22,436 bases of DNA from JBOGEN01 sp050743265 (lineage in GTDB: Bacteria; Actinomycetota; Actinomycetes; JBOGEN01): positions 1 to 22,436 of the forward strand of contig JBOGEN010000058.1 of NCBI GenBank assembly GCA_050743265.1. The letters run 5' to 3'. This document shows positions 14,171 to 22,174 of the stretch, piece after piece. The notes beneath the pieces were generated by a model. It was not told where the DNA came from and made no database searches. It saw nothing but the letters and a program-made list of their open reading frames with translations. Position numbers and translations under genes: made by a program. Within the stretch, counting starts at the first letter, position 1. Every line of letters starts with the position of its first letter.

Positions 14171-15385
14171 ATGACCATCCTGTATGAGACGAGTCCGTCG
14201 GCGGCGGAGGCCTTCACCTTCGCCCTCGGCGGGGACGTCCACACCGTGGACAGCCCGCCCGGGCTCACACGGGCGCTCCACGAGCGGCCGAACGACACGC
14301 TGGTGGTCATCGGCCCGGACGTCGACATGGAGCTCGCGCTCGACTTCGCCGCGCAGCACCGCCTGGACCGTCCGAGCCTCGGCGTCGTCCTCATGCGGCG
14401 CCGGGTGGACGTCTCGGTGCTCGGCCAGGCCATCCGCGCCGGGGTACGGGAGGTCGTCAGCCCTGACGACCTCTCCGCACTCGGCGAGGCGTGCCGGCGC
14501 TCTCTCGAGGTGTCCAGCCGCGCCCACCGGTTCGACCCGGACCACGCGGGGGAGGCCGAGGGCAAGATCGTCACGGTCTTCGCGGCCAAGGGCGGCTGCG
14601 GCAAGACGACGGTGGCGACCAACCTCGCCACCTCGCTCGCCGCGGGTGGGGCCCGACGGGTGTGCCTCGTCGACCTCGACCTCGCCTTCGGCGACGTCGC
14701 GATCGCGCTGCAGCTCTTCCCCACGAAGACCATCGTCGACGCCATCGCGATGGCCTCCCACATGGACGAGACCGGCCTACGCTCGCTCATCACCCCGCAC
14801 AGCCCGGGACTCGACACGGTGCTCGCACCGCTCGAGCCGGGGGACGCCGAGCGCATCCCGGCGAGCGTCGTGACCGAGCTGCTCGGCCATCTGCGGCTCA
14901 TGTACGACTACGTCGTCATCGACTCACCGCCGGCGTTCACCGAGCACGTGCTGGCCTCGTTCGACATGTCGGACCAGTTCGTGCTCCTCACGACGCTGGA
15001 CATCCCGGCCCTGAAGAACCTGCGGCTCACGCTGGACATGCTCGACATGCTCGGCTACCCGCGGTCGACCTGGCAGATCGTGCTCAACCGGTCCGACTCC
15101 AAGGTCGGCCTGTCGATCGCCGACGTCGAGAAGACGCTGAAGGCGCCGATCGCGGCCCATGTGCCGTCGAGTCGCGCCGTCTCGGCCTCCATCAACAAGG
15201 GAGTGCCGCTCGTGCTCGACGAGCCGAACCACTCGGTGAGCCAGGCGATCCGCCAGCTCGCCACGGGCAGGATCATCGCGGCGGAGAGCGCGCGGAAGCG
15301 AGCCGCAGAGAAGTCAGAGAAGAAGGCGCCTGCCGGCGCACCCAAGGAGCGCCGCAGCTTCACGCTGCTGCGCCGTGGAGCGTGA
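14171..15385 (+). CDS. cpaE: CpaE/TadZ pilus localisation ATPase (MinD/ParA-like)
   Basis: A 404-residue cytoplasmic protein. Residues 1-115 form a receiver-like domain without an obvious phosphorylation site. The MinD/ParA-type ATPase starts at about residue 134 with the deviant Walker A KGGCGKTT (140-147), VCLVDLDLAFGDVAIAL (Walker A' region) and DYVVIDSPPAF (Walker B). The C-terminal tail is Lys/Arg/Ala-rich. TadZ proteins place the pilus machine at a cell pole or site. The deviant Walker A usually has K at position 2 from GG; KGG fits. ATG 14171 follows GGGGGAGA. It lies 16 bases after cpaB and 9 bases before cpaF. Confidence 0.93.
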   Translation: MTILYETSPSAAEAFTFALGGDVHTVDSPPGLTRALHERPNDTLVVIGPDVDMELALDFAAQHRLDRPSLGVVLMRRRVDVSVLGQAIRAGVREVVSPDDLSALGEACRRSLEVSSRAHRFDPDHAGEAEGKIVTVFAAKGGCGKTTVATNLATSLAAGGARRVCLVDLDLAFGDVAIALQLFPTKTIVDAIAMASHMDETGLRSLITPHSPGLDTVLAPLEPGDAERIPASVVTELLGHLRLMYDYVVIDSPPAFTEHVLASFDMSDQFVLLTTLDIPALKNLRLTLDMLDMLGYPRSTWQIVLNRSDSKVGLSIADVEKTLKAPIAAHVPSSRAVSASINKGVPLVLDEPNHSVSQAIRQLATGRIIAAESARKRAAEKSEKKAPAGAPKERRSFTLLRRGA

Positions 15386-15394
15386 TGGGGAGCC

Positions 15395-16777
15395 ATGAGC
15401 CTCGCTGACCGTCTCAACCAGGTCAAGAACAACGGGTCCGCCGAGAGCACCTCGGCCACGACCGGCACCGGCGTCACGACACGTGAGGCCCGGCTGCTCG
15501 ACCCGTTCGCTGACGTGAAGCGCAGCGTCCACCAGTCGCTGCTCGACAGCCTCGGGCCCAAGCTCTACGACCCCCGCATGGGCGCCGAGGAGCTCGAGCA
15601 GCGTGTACGGCAGACGCTGCAGAGCGTCCTGGAGCAGGAGGAGACCCCGCTCGCCGGGTCCGACCGGACCCGGGTGGCCCAGGAGGTCGCGGACGAGATC
15701 CTCGGCCACGGGCCGCTCGAGCCGTTCCTCCGTGACTCCGAGGTCACCGAGATCATGGTCAACGGCCATGACCAGGTGTTCGTGGAGCGGGCCGGCAAGA
15801 TCTACCCGGTCAGTGCCCAGTTCAGCGACGAGGCGCACCTGCGCCGGACGATCGACAAGATCGTGGGTCGCGTGGGCCGCCGGGTGGACGAGTCGAGCCC
15901 GATGGTGGACGCCCGCCTGCAGGACGGCAGTCGCGTGAACGCGGTGATCCCGCCGGTCGCGTTGGACGGCTCGATGCTCACGATCCGCAAGTTCGCCACG
16001 GACCCCTACAAGGCGGACGACCTGGTCGGCTTCGGCACGATGTCGCGGACGATCCACGAGCTCCTCGAGCAGTGCGTGCGGGGCAAGCTCAACGTCCTCA
16101 TCTCGGGTGGCACCGGATCGGGCAAGACGACGACGCTCAACGTCCTGTCGTCGTTCATCCCGGCCGACGAGCGCATCGTCACGGTCGAGGACGCCGCCGA
16201 GCTGCAGCTGCACCAGGAGCACGTGCTACGGCTGGAGTCCCGCCCGCCGAACATCGAGGGCAAGGGCCAGATCGCGATCCGCGACCTCGTCCGCAACGCC
16301 CTGCGCATGCGTCCCGACCGCATCGTGGTCGGCGAGGTCCGTGACGGCGCCGCGCTCGACATGCTGCAGGCGATGAACACGGGCCACGACGGCTCGCTCA
16401 CCACCGTCCACTCGAACTCGCCGCGGGACTCGCTCTCGCGCCTCGAGACGATGGTGCTGATGGCCGGGGTGGACCTTCCGGTCCGTGCCATCCGTGAGCA
16501 GGTCGCGAGCGCGATCGACCTCATCGTCCACCAGCAGCGCCTCAAGGACGGCACCCGCCGCATCACCCACGTCTCCGAGGTGGTGGGGATGGAAGGGGAG
16601 GTCATCACGCTGCAGGACCTGTTCCTGTTCGACTACCGGATGGGGACGGACGAGCACGGCAGGTTCCGCGGGGCCCAGAAGTCGACGGGCCTGCGTCCGA
16701 GGTTCCTCGACAAGCTGCTCGACGCCGGGATCCAGGTCCCGACCTCCATCTTCGCGTTCGAGCAGTTCGCCCGATGA
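15395..16777 (+). CDS. cpaF: CpaF/TadA secretion ATPase of the Tad pilus
   Basis: A 460-residue hexameric AAA-type ATPase that drives Flp pilus assembly (and retraction in some species) at the inner face of the membrane. The N-terminal helical domain is at about 25-150. Residues 238-247 are the Walker A GGTGSGKTTT. The Asp box (IVTVEDAAELQLHQEHVLRLE), Walker B (RPDRIVVGEVRDGAAL) and His box (MNTGHDGSLTTVHSNSPRDSLSRLE) are all intact. The last four bases overlap the VWA-TadB start (ATGA). Very secure. Confidence 0.97.
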   Translation: MSLADRLNQVKNNGSAESTSATTGTGVTTREARLLDPFADVKRSVHQSLLDSLGPKLYDPRMGAEELEQRVRQTLQSVLEQEETPLAGSDRTRVAQEVADEILGHGPLEPFLRDSEVTEIMVNGHDQVFVERAGKIYPVSAQFSDEAHLRRTIDKIVGRVGRRVDESSPMVDARLQDGSRVNAVIPPVALDGSMLTIRKFATDPYKADDLVGFGTMSRTIHELLEQCVRGKLNVLISGGTGSGKTTTLNVLSSFIPADERIVTVEDAAELQLHQEHVLRLESRPPNIEGKGQIAIRDLVRNALRMRPDRIVVGEVRDGAALDMLQAMNTGHDGSLTTVHSNSPRDSLSRLETMVLMAGVDLPVRAIREQVASAIDLIVHQQRLKDGTRRITHVSEVVGMEGEVITLQDLFLFDYRMGTDEHGRFRGAQKSTGLRPRFLDKLLDAGIQVPTSIFAFEQFAR

Positions 16778-18726
16778 CCCGGTACTGGCGGCGGATGCGC
16801 CGTCTCATCGCGCTCGGCGGAGCGGTGGGCTCGCTGGCCATGGTGGCGATCGCTTCCCCTGCGCTCGCTGCCGATCCGACCGGCACCCTCAGTGGTGTCG
16901 AGACCAAGCCCGGGTCGGTGCGCTTCGTCCTGTCCGCTGACGACCTGCCGGCGGGGACGCAGCTCGACGCGTCCACCCTGCGGGTGACCCTCGGCGGGAC
17001 GAAGGTCCCGGCGAAGGCCGAGCCCGTGACCTCCACGGCCGCGCCGGTGGCCCGCACCGCCGTGCTCGCCATCGACACGAGCGGCTCCATGAAGGGGCCG
17101 GGCATCGTCGCGGCGCGTGCCGCCGCTCTGGCCTTCCTCCGGGACGTCCCCGCCGACGTCCGGGTGGGTCTCGTGACGTTCGAGAGCAGCACCCGCGTCC
17201 TCGTCCAGCCCACCACCGACCGGGCCAAGCTGGCCGCGTCGGTCAACGGGCTGAGCGCGGACGACGGTGACACCAGCCTGTACGACGGCGTCCGGCTCTC
17301 CCTCGCCACCTTGGGCGAGACGGCGACACAGCGCAGCCTCGTCGTCCTCTCCGACGGCAAGGACACAGCGAGTCGCGCGTCGCTCTCGTCGGCCGTCGCC
17401 TCCGTCAAGGAGTCGGGAGCGAACGCGCAGTTCGTCTCACTCACGACGAAGGACACCGACTCGCGTGCCCTTGGACGGCTCGCCGCCGCAGGCAACGGCA
17501 CCCTGCTCACCGCGTCCGATGCGGCTCAGCTCGCCGACGCCTTCCGCGCCGCCGCCCAGACGTTCGTCACCCAGGTCGTCGTCACGGCCCAGGTGCCGGA
17601 GGCCCTCGCCGGGGCGACCGAGTCACTCGGCGTCGAGGTCGCAGCTGGCGACGCGACGGTGGCGGCGCAGTCGCAGGTCGACCTCGCTGCGGTGGAGTCA
17701 GCCGGTGGGTCGACGGGCAGCCCCGGCGCGGACTCGTCCGCGTGGTCGCGTGCCCTCCTGATCACCCTGGTTGCGTTCGGACTCGGGCTGTTCGCGCTGT
17801 TCGTCGTGGCGCTCAACCCGTCCCTCCTGCGCAACCAGGGCCGCAAGCGGACCCAGCAGCTCGCGCGGTACTCGATGGAGGCCCGCAGCGCTGGGAGCAC
17901 GACACAGGACCCCGAGACCCACGGTGCCATCGCGGCGACGGCACTCGAGTGGGCCGACCGGGCGGTGAAGAAGCGTGGGGTCGAGGAGAAGATCGCCCTT
18001 CAGCTCGACAGGGCTGCCATGCCGTTCCGGCCGCACGAATGGGTGCTGATCCGGGCGTCGGCGGCAGCCGGGCTCACGGCGGTGCTCTTCCTCGTGACGG
18101 GGAGCCTCGTGGTCAGCCTCGTCCTGGGTCCGGTCGTCGGACTGCTCGCGACGCACATGCTTGTCGCAGTGCGGGCCAGCCGGCGGCTCAAGACCTTCGA
18201 GCAGCAGCTTCCGGACACCCTCCAGCTCGTGGCCAGCAGCCTGCAGAGCGGGTTCTCACTGCCGCAGGCGCTGGACGCTGCCGTACGCGAGGGGGAGCAG
18301 CCCATCGCCGGTGAGTTCGCCCGCGCCCTGGCGGAGGCTCGTCTCGGCCAGCCGGTGGAGGACGCTCTGGACAAGGTCGCGGACCGCATGGACAGCGAGG
18401 ACTTCCGCTGGATCGTCATGGCGATCCGCATCCAGCGCGAGGTCGGTGGAAACCTCGCCGAGGTGCTGTCCACGACGGTCAAGACGATGCGGGAACGGGC
18501 TTCCGTCCACCGTCAGGTGCGGGCCTTGTCCGCGGAGGGGCGCCTCTCCGCGTACATCCTCATCGCCCTGCCGCTCGGCGTCGCGCTGTTCACCTGGACG
18601 TTCCGGCGGGAGTACATGAGCCCGCTGTGGACCGAGCTCTTCGGGGTCGCGATGTCGGCCGGAGCGGTGTTCCTGATGACGGTGGGCTGGCTATGGATGC
18701 GCAAGCTCGTCCGAGTGGAGGTCTGA
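16774..18726 (+). CDS. Fusion: secreted von Willebrand A domain + TadB pilus platform protein
   Basis: A 650-residue membrane protein, twice the usual length of TadB. The signal sequence covers about residues 1-32 (ALGGAVGSLAMVAIASPALA). The VWA domain spans about 93-270 with a full MIDAS: D101, S103 and S105 in DTSGS, T167 in DTSLYD and D194 in LSDGKD. A membrane helix follows at about 327-347 and a basic linker (RNQGRKRTQQLARY). Two further membrane helices are near 425-465. The T2SSF domain is at about 475-570 (FEQQLPDTLQLVASSLQSGF...), with two C-terminal helices. Topology: VWA outside, TadB platform inside. The T2SSF part works with TadC as the inner-membrane base on which CpaF acts. The VWA part could bind pilins, wall or a surface ligand in a metal-dependent way; that is inference. 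Confidence 0.92.
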   Translation: MTRYWRRMRRLIALGGAVGSLAMVAIASPALAADPTGTLSGVETKPGSVRFVLSADDLPAGTQLDASTLRVTLGGTKVPAKAEPVTSTAAPVARTAVLAIDTSGSMKGPGIVAARAAALAFLRDVPADVRVGLVTFESSTRVLVQPTTDRAKLAASVNGLSADDGDTSLYDGVRLSLATLGETATQRSLVVLSDGKDTASRASLSSAVASVKESGANAQFVSLTTKDTDSRALGRLAAAGNGTLLTASDAAQLADAFRAAAQTFVTQVVVTAQVPEALAGATESLGVEVAAGDATVAAQSQVDLAAVESAGGSTGSPGADSSAWSRALLITLVAFGLGLFALFVVALNPSLLRNQGRKRTQQLARYSMEARSAGSTTQDPETHGAIAATALEWADRAVKKRGVEEKIALQLDRAAMPFRPHEWVLIRASAAAGLTAVLFLVTGSLVVSLVLGPVVGLLATHMLVAVRASRRLKTFEQQLPDTLQLVASSLQSGFSLPQALDAAVREGEQPIAGEFARALAEARLGQPVEDALDKVADRMDSEDFRWIVMAIRIQREVGGNLAEVLSTTVKTMRERASVHRQVRALSAEGRLSAYILIALPLGVALFTWTFRREYMSPLWTELFGVAMSAGAVFLMTVGWLWMRKLVRVEV

Positions 18727-18727
18727 G

Positions 18728-19651
18728 ATGACGGACGTCACGCTTCTCGCGGTCGGCACGGCGAGTGTCTTCCTCGCGGTGACCATGATGGTGCTTCTGA
18801 TGGCAACGGCCTCGACCGGGACCACCGGGGTCGCGCGCTCCTTGGCCACCATCGAGCGGATGGGTCGGGGCGGAGCCGTGGCGCCGCAGGAGCTGGCCGC
18901 TCACGAGCGGCTCCTTCAGCCCTTCCTCGGAGTCCTGCGCCGCCTGGCGCTTCGACTGTCGCCGAGCGGCGTCGCGGACAAGCTCCAGTACCGACTCGAC
19001 GTGGCGGGCAACCCTCGAGGCTGGGACGTGGAGAAGGTCCTCGCCTACAAGGGGCTGGGGCTGCTGGGTCTCGGCGGTCTCGGTGCCCTGATGGGCATGA
19101 GGAACCCCGCGGCTTTTGTGTTCCTCGCGGCGGGCGGAGCCGCCGCGGGCTTCTTCCTGCCCAACGTCCTTCTCTACAACGTCGGGGTGAAGCGGCAGCA
19201 GAAGATCCGCAAGTCGCTCGCAGACGCGCTCGACATGCTCACGATCAGTGTCGAGGCGGGTCTCGGCTTCGACGCGGCGCTGTCGCAGGTCGCCCGCAAT
19301 ACGGACGGTCCGCTGGCCGGCGAGTTCTTCCGCGTCCTGCAGGAGATGCAGATCGGTAAGTCGCGCGCAGAGGCCTTCCGCGCCGTGGCGGCTCGGACGA
19401 CGGTGCCGGAGTTCCGTGCTTTCGTGGGGTCGCTGGTCCAGGCCGACAACCTGGGCATCCCCGTTGCCCATGTCCTCCGCGAGCAGTCGAAGGAGATGCG
19501 GCTCAAGCGGAGGCAGCGTGCAGAGGAGACGGCGATGAAGATCCCCGTGAAGATCCTCTTCCCGCTGATCTTCTGCATCTTCCCGGCCCTGTTCGTCGTC
19601 ATCATCGGCCCCGGTGCGCTCCGCATCGCTGAAGCGTTCTCCGGGAGCTAG
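18728..19651 (+). CDS. tadC: TadC pilus platform membrane protein
   Basis: A 307-residue integral membrane protein, the partner of TadB. It has one N-terminal helix (VTLLAVGTASVFLAVTMMVLLM), two helices at about 105-150 (GLGLLGLGGLGALM, FVFLAAGGAAAGFFLPNVLL), the T2SSF domain at about 165-285 (LADALDMLTISVEAGLGFDAALSQVARNT ... RAEAFRAVAARTTVPEFRAFVGSLVQ) and a final helix FPLIFCIFPALFVVIIG. The ATG lies 1 base after the VWA-TadB stop, so the two are translationally coupled. It is the last recognisable Tad gene. Secure. Confidence 0.95.
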   Translation: MTDVTLLAVGTASVFLAVTMMVLLMATASTGTTGVARSLATIERMGRGGAVAPQELAAHERLLQPFLGVLRRLALRLSPSGVADKLQYRLDVAGNPRGWDVEKVLAYKGLGLLGLGGLGALMGMRNPAAFVFLAAGGAAAGFFLPNVLLYNVGVKRQQKIRKSLADALDMLTISVEAGLGFDAALSQVARNTDGPLAGEFFRVLQEMQIGKSRAEAFRAVAARTTVPEFRAFVGSLVQADNLGIPVAHVLREQSKEMRLKRRQRAEETAMKIPVKILFPLIFCIFPALFVVIIGPGALRIAEAFSGS

Positions 19652-19653
19652 GG

Positions 19654-20331
19654 ATGGAGAAGAGGGGACCCGTGCTCCGTCGAGCCGTGGACTGGGGGCG
19701 GGTGGTGGTCGCCCCTCTGTTCTTCCTGGCGTTCCTCCTCAACGTTCTCGTCCTCATCGACTCCGTCGGCGTGAGCATGAGGGGGGATCAGTCAATCCTG
19801 GTCCCCGCTCTCGAAGCCACCACCTCGCTGCTGTCCTGTGGCTTCTTTGTTCTCCTGCTCTGGGCCTACCTGTCTCGACTCCGCGCCTCTGCGACAGCTC
19901 GCGACTGGAGGGCGCACGCGGCTGCTGCCCTTGCCACGCCGCTGCCCTTCGTGATCCCTTTCCTGGGCAGCCGTGACGATGACGCGGGATGGTTGCTCCT
20001 CGCGAGCGTCCTGCTCGTCGCCGGGCTGGCCTGGTCGGTGTGGTCCATCCGGCACCTGCGCCAGTCGTTCAGCATCCTCGCCCAGGCGCGAGAGGTGGTG
20101 TCCTCGGGCCCGTACCGGTTCGTCCGCCACCCTCTGTACGCCGGCGAGGTCGTCGCTGCCCTGGGGCTCGTGGTCCACTACCCGTCCTGGGCATCCTTGG
20201 GCGCCTGGGTCCTCCTGTGCCTGCTCCAGGCGTTCCGTGCGACGAAGGAGGAGGAGGTCCTCGCCGCAGCGCTGCCCGAGTACGTCGCCTACCGCGGGTA
20301 CACCTCGCGGCTGGTGCCCGGGCTCTACTGA
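19654..20331 (+). CDS. Isoprenylcysteine carboxyl methyltransferase-like membrane methyltransferase
   Basis: A 225-residue polytopic protein with about five membrane helices (near 17-38, 50-72, 87-105, 110-128, 170-195). The C-terminal half carries the ICMT/phospholipid-methyltransferase signature: SSGPYRFVRHPLYAGEVV (SAM-binding GPYxxxRHPxY) and EEEVLAAALPEYVAYRGYTSRLVPGLY. Bacterial members methylate lipids or small amphipathic molecules using S-adenosylmethionine; the substrate here is unknown. The ATG lies 2 bases after the tadC stop with no promoter between, so it is read with the Tad operon. Codon usage and GC look like its neighbours. A link to pilus function is only positional. Confidence 0.87.
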   Translation: MEKRGPVLRRAVDWGRVVVAPLFFLAFLLNVLVLIDSVGVSMRGDQSILVPALEATTSLLSCGFFVLLLWAYLSRLRASATARDWRAHAAAALATPLPFVIPFLGSRDDDAGWLLLASVLLVAGLAWSVWSIRHLRQSFSILAQAREVVSSGPYRFVRHPLYAGEVVAALGLVVHYPSWASLGAWVLLCLLQAFRATKEEEVLAAALPEYVAYRGYTSRLVPGLY

Positions 20332-20381
20332 GCCTGACGCGCCCTCGGTGGCGGACTTGCCGCACGTCCCGCCCGTCTGGC

Positions 20382-20408
20382 TGTCACACCTGCCGACCCT
20401 CTCTCGTC
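20382..20408 (+). promoter_or_regulatory. ECF41-type sigma factor promoter
   Basis: TGTCACA (20382-20388), a spacer of exactly 16 bases, and CGTC (20405-20408) match the described ECF41 promoter consensus TGTCACA-N16-CGTC at every base. The start would be near 20415, 23 bases before the epimerase GTG. CTCTCG (20401-20406) and CGAGAG (20420-20425) form an inverted repeat across the -10/start region. Confidence 0.88.
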
Positions 20409-20437
20409 TCTAGGAGTACCGAGAGAAGGGAGCGGCC

Positions 20438-21367
20438 GTGAAGGTGTTCGTCGCCGGCTCCTCACGGGCGCTGGGCGCACAGCTGGTCCCCCGGCTCGTC
20501 GCCCGGGGGCACGACGTGGTGGGCATGACCAGGACCGCGTCCAAGCAGGGGATGCTCCGGGCCTGGGGAGCGCAGCCGGTGGTCGCCGACGCGCTCGACC
20601 CCGACGCGGTGGCCCGTGTGGTCGGCGAGGCCGAGCCAGAGGCGATCGTCCACCAGCTCACGGCCCTGTCCGGGGCCATGGACATGCGGCACGTCGACCG
20701 CTACTTCGCGACCACCAACCGTCTGCGGACGGAGGCCACCGACCATCTGCTCGCCGCCGGCCGGGCGGTGGGTACCCGCCGCGTCGTGGCCCAGAGCTTC
20801 ACCGGGTGGCCGTTCGCCCGCGAGGGCGGCCCGGTCAAGAGCGAGGACGACCCGCTCGACCCGCACCCGCCCAGAGCGCTGACTTCGACCCTCGCCGCGA
20901 TCCGTCACGTCGAGGAGGAGGTGACCGGCCTGCAGGGGGCCGAGGGCCTCGTCCTGCGGTACGGCTTCTTCTACGGCCCGGGCACGGGCCTGAGCCGGGA
21001 CCCCGAGGCGACGGTGACCGCGTCCGTACGCAAACGCCAGTTCCCGCTCGTGGGGAGCGGAGGCGGGGTGTGGTCCTTTGTCCACGTCGAGGACGCCGCG
21101 GCCGCGACTGTCGCCGCGCTCGACCACGGCGAACCCGGGACGTACCAGGTCGTGGACGACGACCCCGCGCCCCTGCGGGAGTGGCTCCCGGCGCTCTCGC
21201 GTGCAGTGGACGCCGGGCCGCCCCGGCGGTTCCCGCGGTGGTTCGGCCGGCTCGCCGCCGGTGAGGCGGCCACCCTGATGCTCACCGAGATGCGGGGGGC
21301 GTCGAACGCGAAGGCCAAGCGCGAGCTGGGCTGGCAGCCCACCCGAGCTGGCGGCAGGGGTTCGTGA
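20438..21367 (+). CDS. NAD-dependent epimerase/dehydratase-type oxidoreductase, C-terminus frameshifted
   Basis: A 309-residue extended-SDR-like Rossmann protein, the usual product class controlled by ECF41 sigma factors. Start GTG 20438, with AAGGGAG 5 bases upstream. The nucleotide-binding loop reads VFVAGSSRALG, where the middle glycine of GxxGxxG is Arg10. LVLRYGFFYGPGTGL, WSFVHVEDAAAATVAALDH and the NAKAKRELGWQP ending are typical. The classical Tyr-xxx-Lys pair is not evident. After WQP the frame shifts: adding one C to the CCC at 21338-21340 restores HPSWRQGFVKGLD and a stop at 21379-21381, only 3 bases before the sigma gene. So the ancestral protein was about 313 residues and formed an operon with the sigma gene. 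The protein may still fold; function uncertain. Confidence 0.85.
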   Translation: MKVFVAGSSRALGAQLVPRLVARGHDVVGMTRTASKQGMLRAWGAQPVVADALDPDAVARVVGEAEPEAIVHQLTALSGAMDMRHVDRYFATTNRLRTEATDHLLAAGRAVGTRRVVAQSFTGWPFAREGGPVKSEDDPLDPHPPRALTSTLAAIRHVEEEVTGLQGAEGLVLRYGFFYGPGTGLSRDPEATVTASVRKRQFPLVGSGGGVWSFVHVEDAAAATVAALDHGEPGTYQVVDDDPAPLREWLPALSRAVDAGPPRRFPRWFGRLAAGEAATLMLTEMRGASNAKAKRELGWQPTRAGGRGS

Positions 21368-21384
21368 AGGGGCTCGACTGAGCC

Positions 21385-22160
21385 ATGTCCCCGGAGTCGT
21401 TGTTCGAGGAGCTGCGGCCCGTCGCGTTCGCTCTCGCCTACCGGATGCTCGGCAGCGTGGGCGAGGCCGAGGACGTCGTCCAGGAGGCGTTCCTGCGCGT
21501 CCACCTGACCGTGGAGTAGGGGGAGTGAATCGAGTCGCCACGGGCGTACGTGTCGACCCTGGTCACGAGACTGTGCATCGGCCAGCGGCGCCTTTCTCGT
21601 CCTGCTCGAGACCTTGTCGCCGGAGCAGCGAGCGGCGTTCGTCCTGCATGAGGTCTTCGCCTACTCGTACCCCGAGATCGCCTCGATCGTCGAGACGAGC
21701 GAGGACAACGCACGCCAGCTGGTGACGCGCGCCCGCAAGTGCGTGGAGGGACGCAAGCCGAGGTTCGAGGCGTCCCGCGCACGACGTGAGGAGCTGACGC
21801 AGACGTTCCTGGCCGCCGCCCGGCAGGGGGACCTCGCCGAGCTCGAGGGCCTGCTCGCCCGCGACGTGGTCCTCCGTGGCGACGGTGGGGGCAAGGCGCC
21901 CGCACCTCGGTCAGCGATCCATGGCCGGGAGAAGGTGGCGCGCACCCTGCTCGCGTGGGTGCGGCGTGCCACCGCGCGCTCGGGCGGAGACCCACGTTCC
22001 TCCAGGTCGACGTCAACGGACAGCCGGGCGCCACGGCCATGGACCCGACGGTGGGCTCCTCGGCGTGCTGGCCCTGGACATCGCCGACGGCCAGGTCCAG
22101 GCGGTGAGCTCGATCGTCAACCCGGACAAGCTGCAGCACCTCGGCCCGCTGGCGAAACGG
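21385..22160 (+). pseudogene. Degraded ECF41-type (SigJ-like) sigma factor
   Basis: The ATG at 21385 starts FEELRPVAFALAYRMLGSVG and EDVVQEAFLRVH, sigma region 2 of ECF41 factors. In-frame TAG (21517) and TGA (21526) interrupt it, after which the same frame resumes with IESPRAYVSTLVTRLCIG. A block of about 40-45 codons, including the linker with the conserved WLPEP motif, is missing near 21580-21592, and the frame moves by one. Sigma region 4 follows intact (LSPEQRAAFVLHEVFAYSYP, IVETSEDNARQLVTRARK), then the SnoaL-like extension with DGGGK (21881-21895). One-base losses near 21990 and 22050 shift the frame twice more before IADGQVQAVSSIVNPDKL. The WLPEP/DGGGR/NPDKL set defines ECF41; two of the three survive. 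No functional sigma factor can be made. Confidence 0.9.
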
Positions 22161-22174
22161 CCGACCGGGCATGA

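Noticed and set aside
8620..20331. A bacterial CAAX-type modification pathway from the M48 protease and the ICMT-like methyltransferase.
   Set aside because: The genes are 10 kb apart in different operons, no prenyltransferase is present, and both families have other common bacterial roles.
21385..22160. Explaining the broken sigma gene wholly by sequencing error.
   Set aside because: Homopolymer errors could give two of the frameshifts, but not the two stop codons or the missing block of about 40-45 codons.
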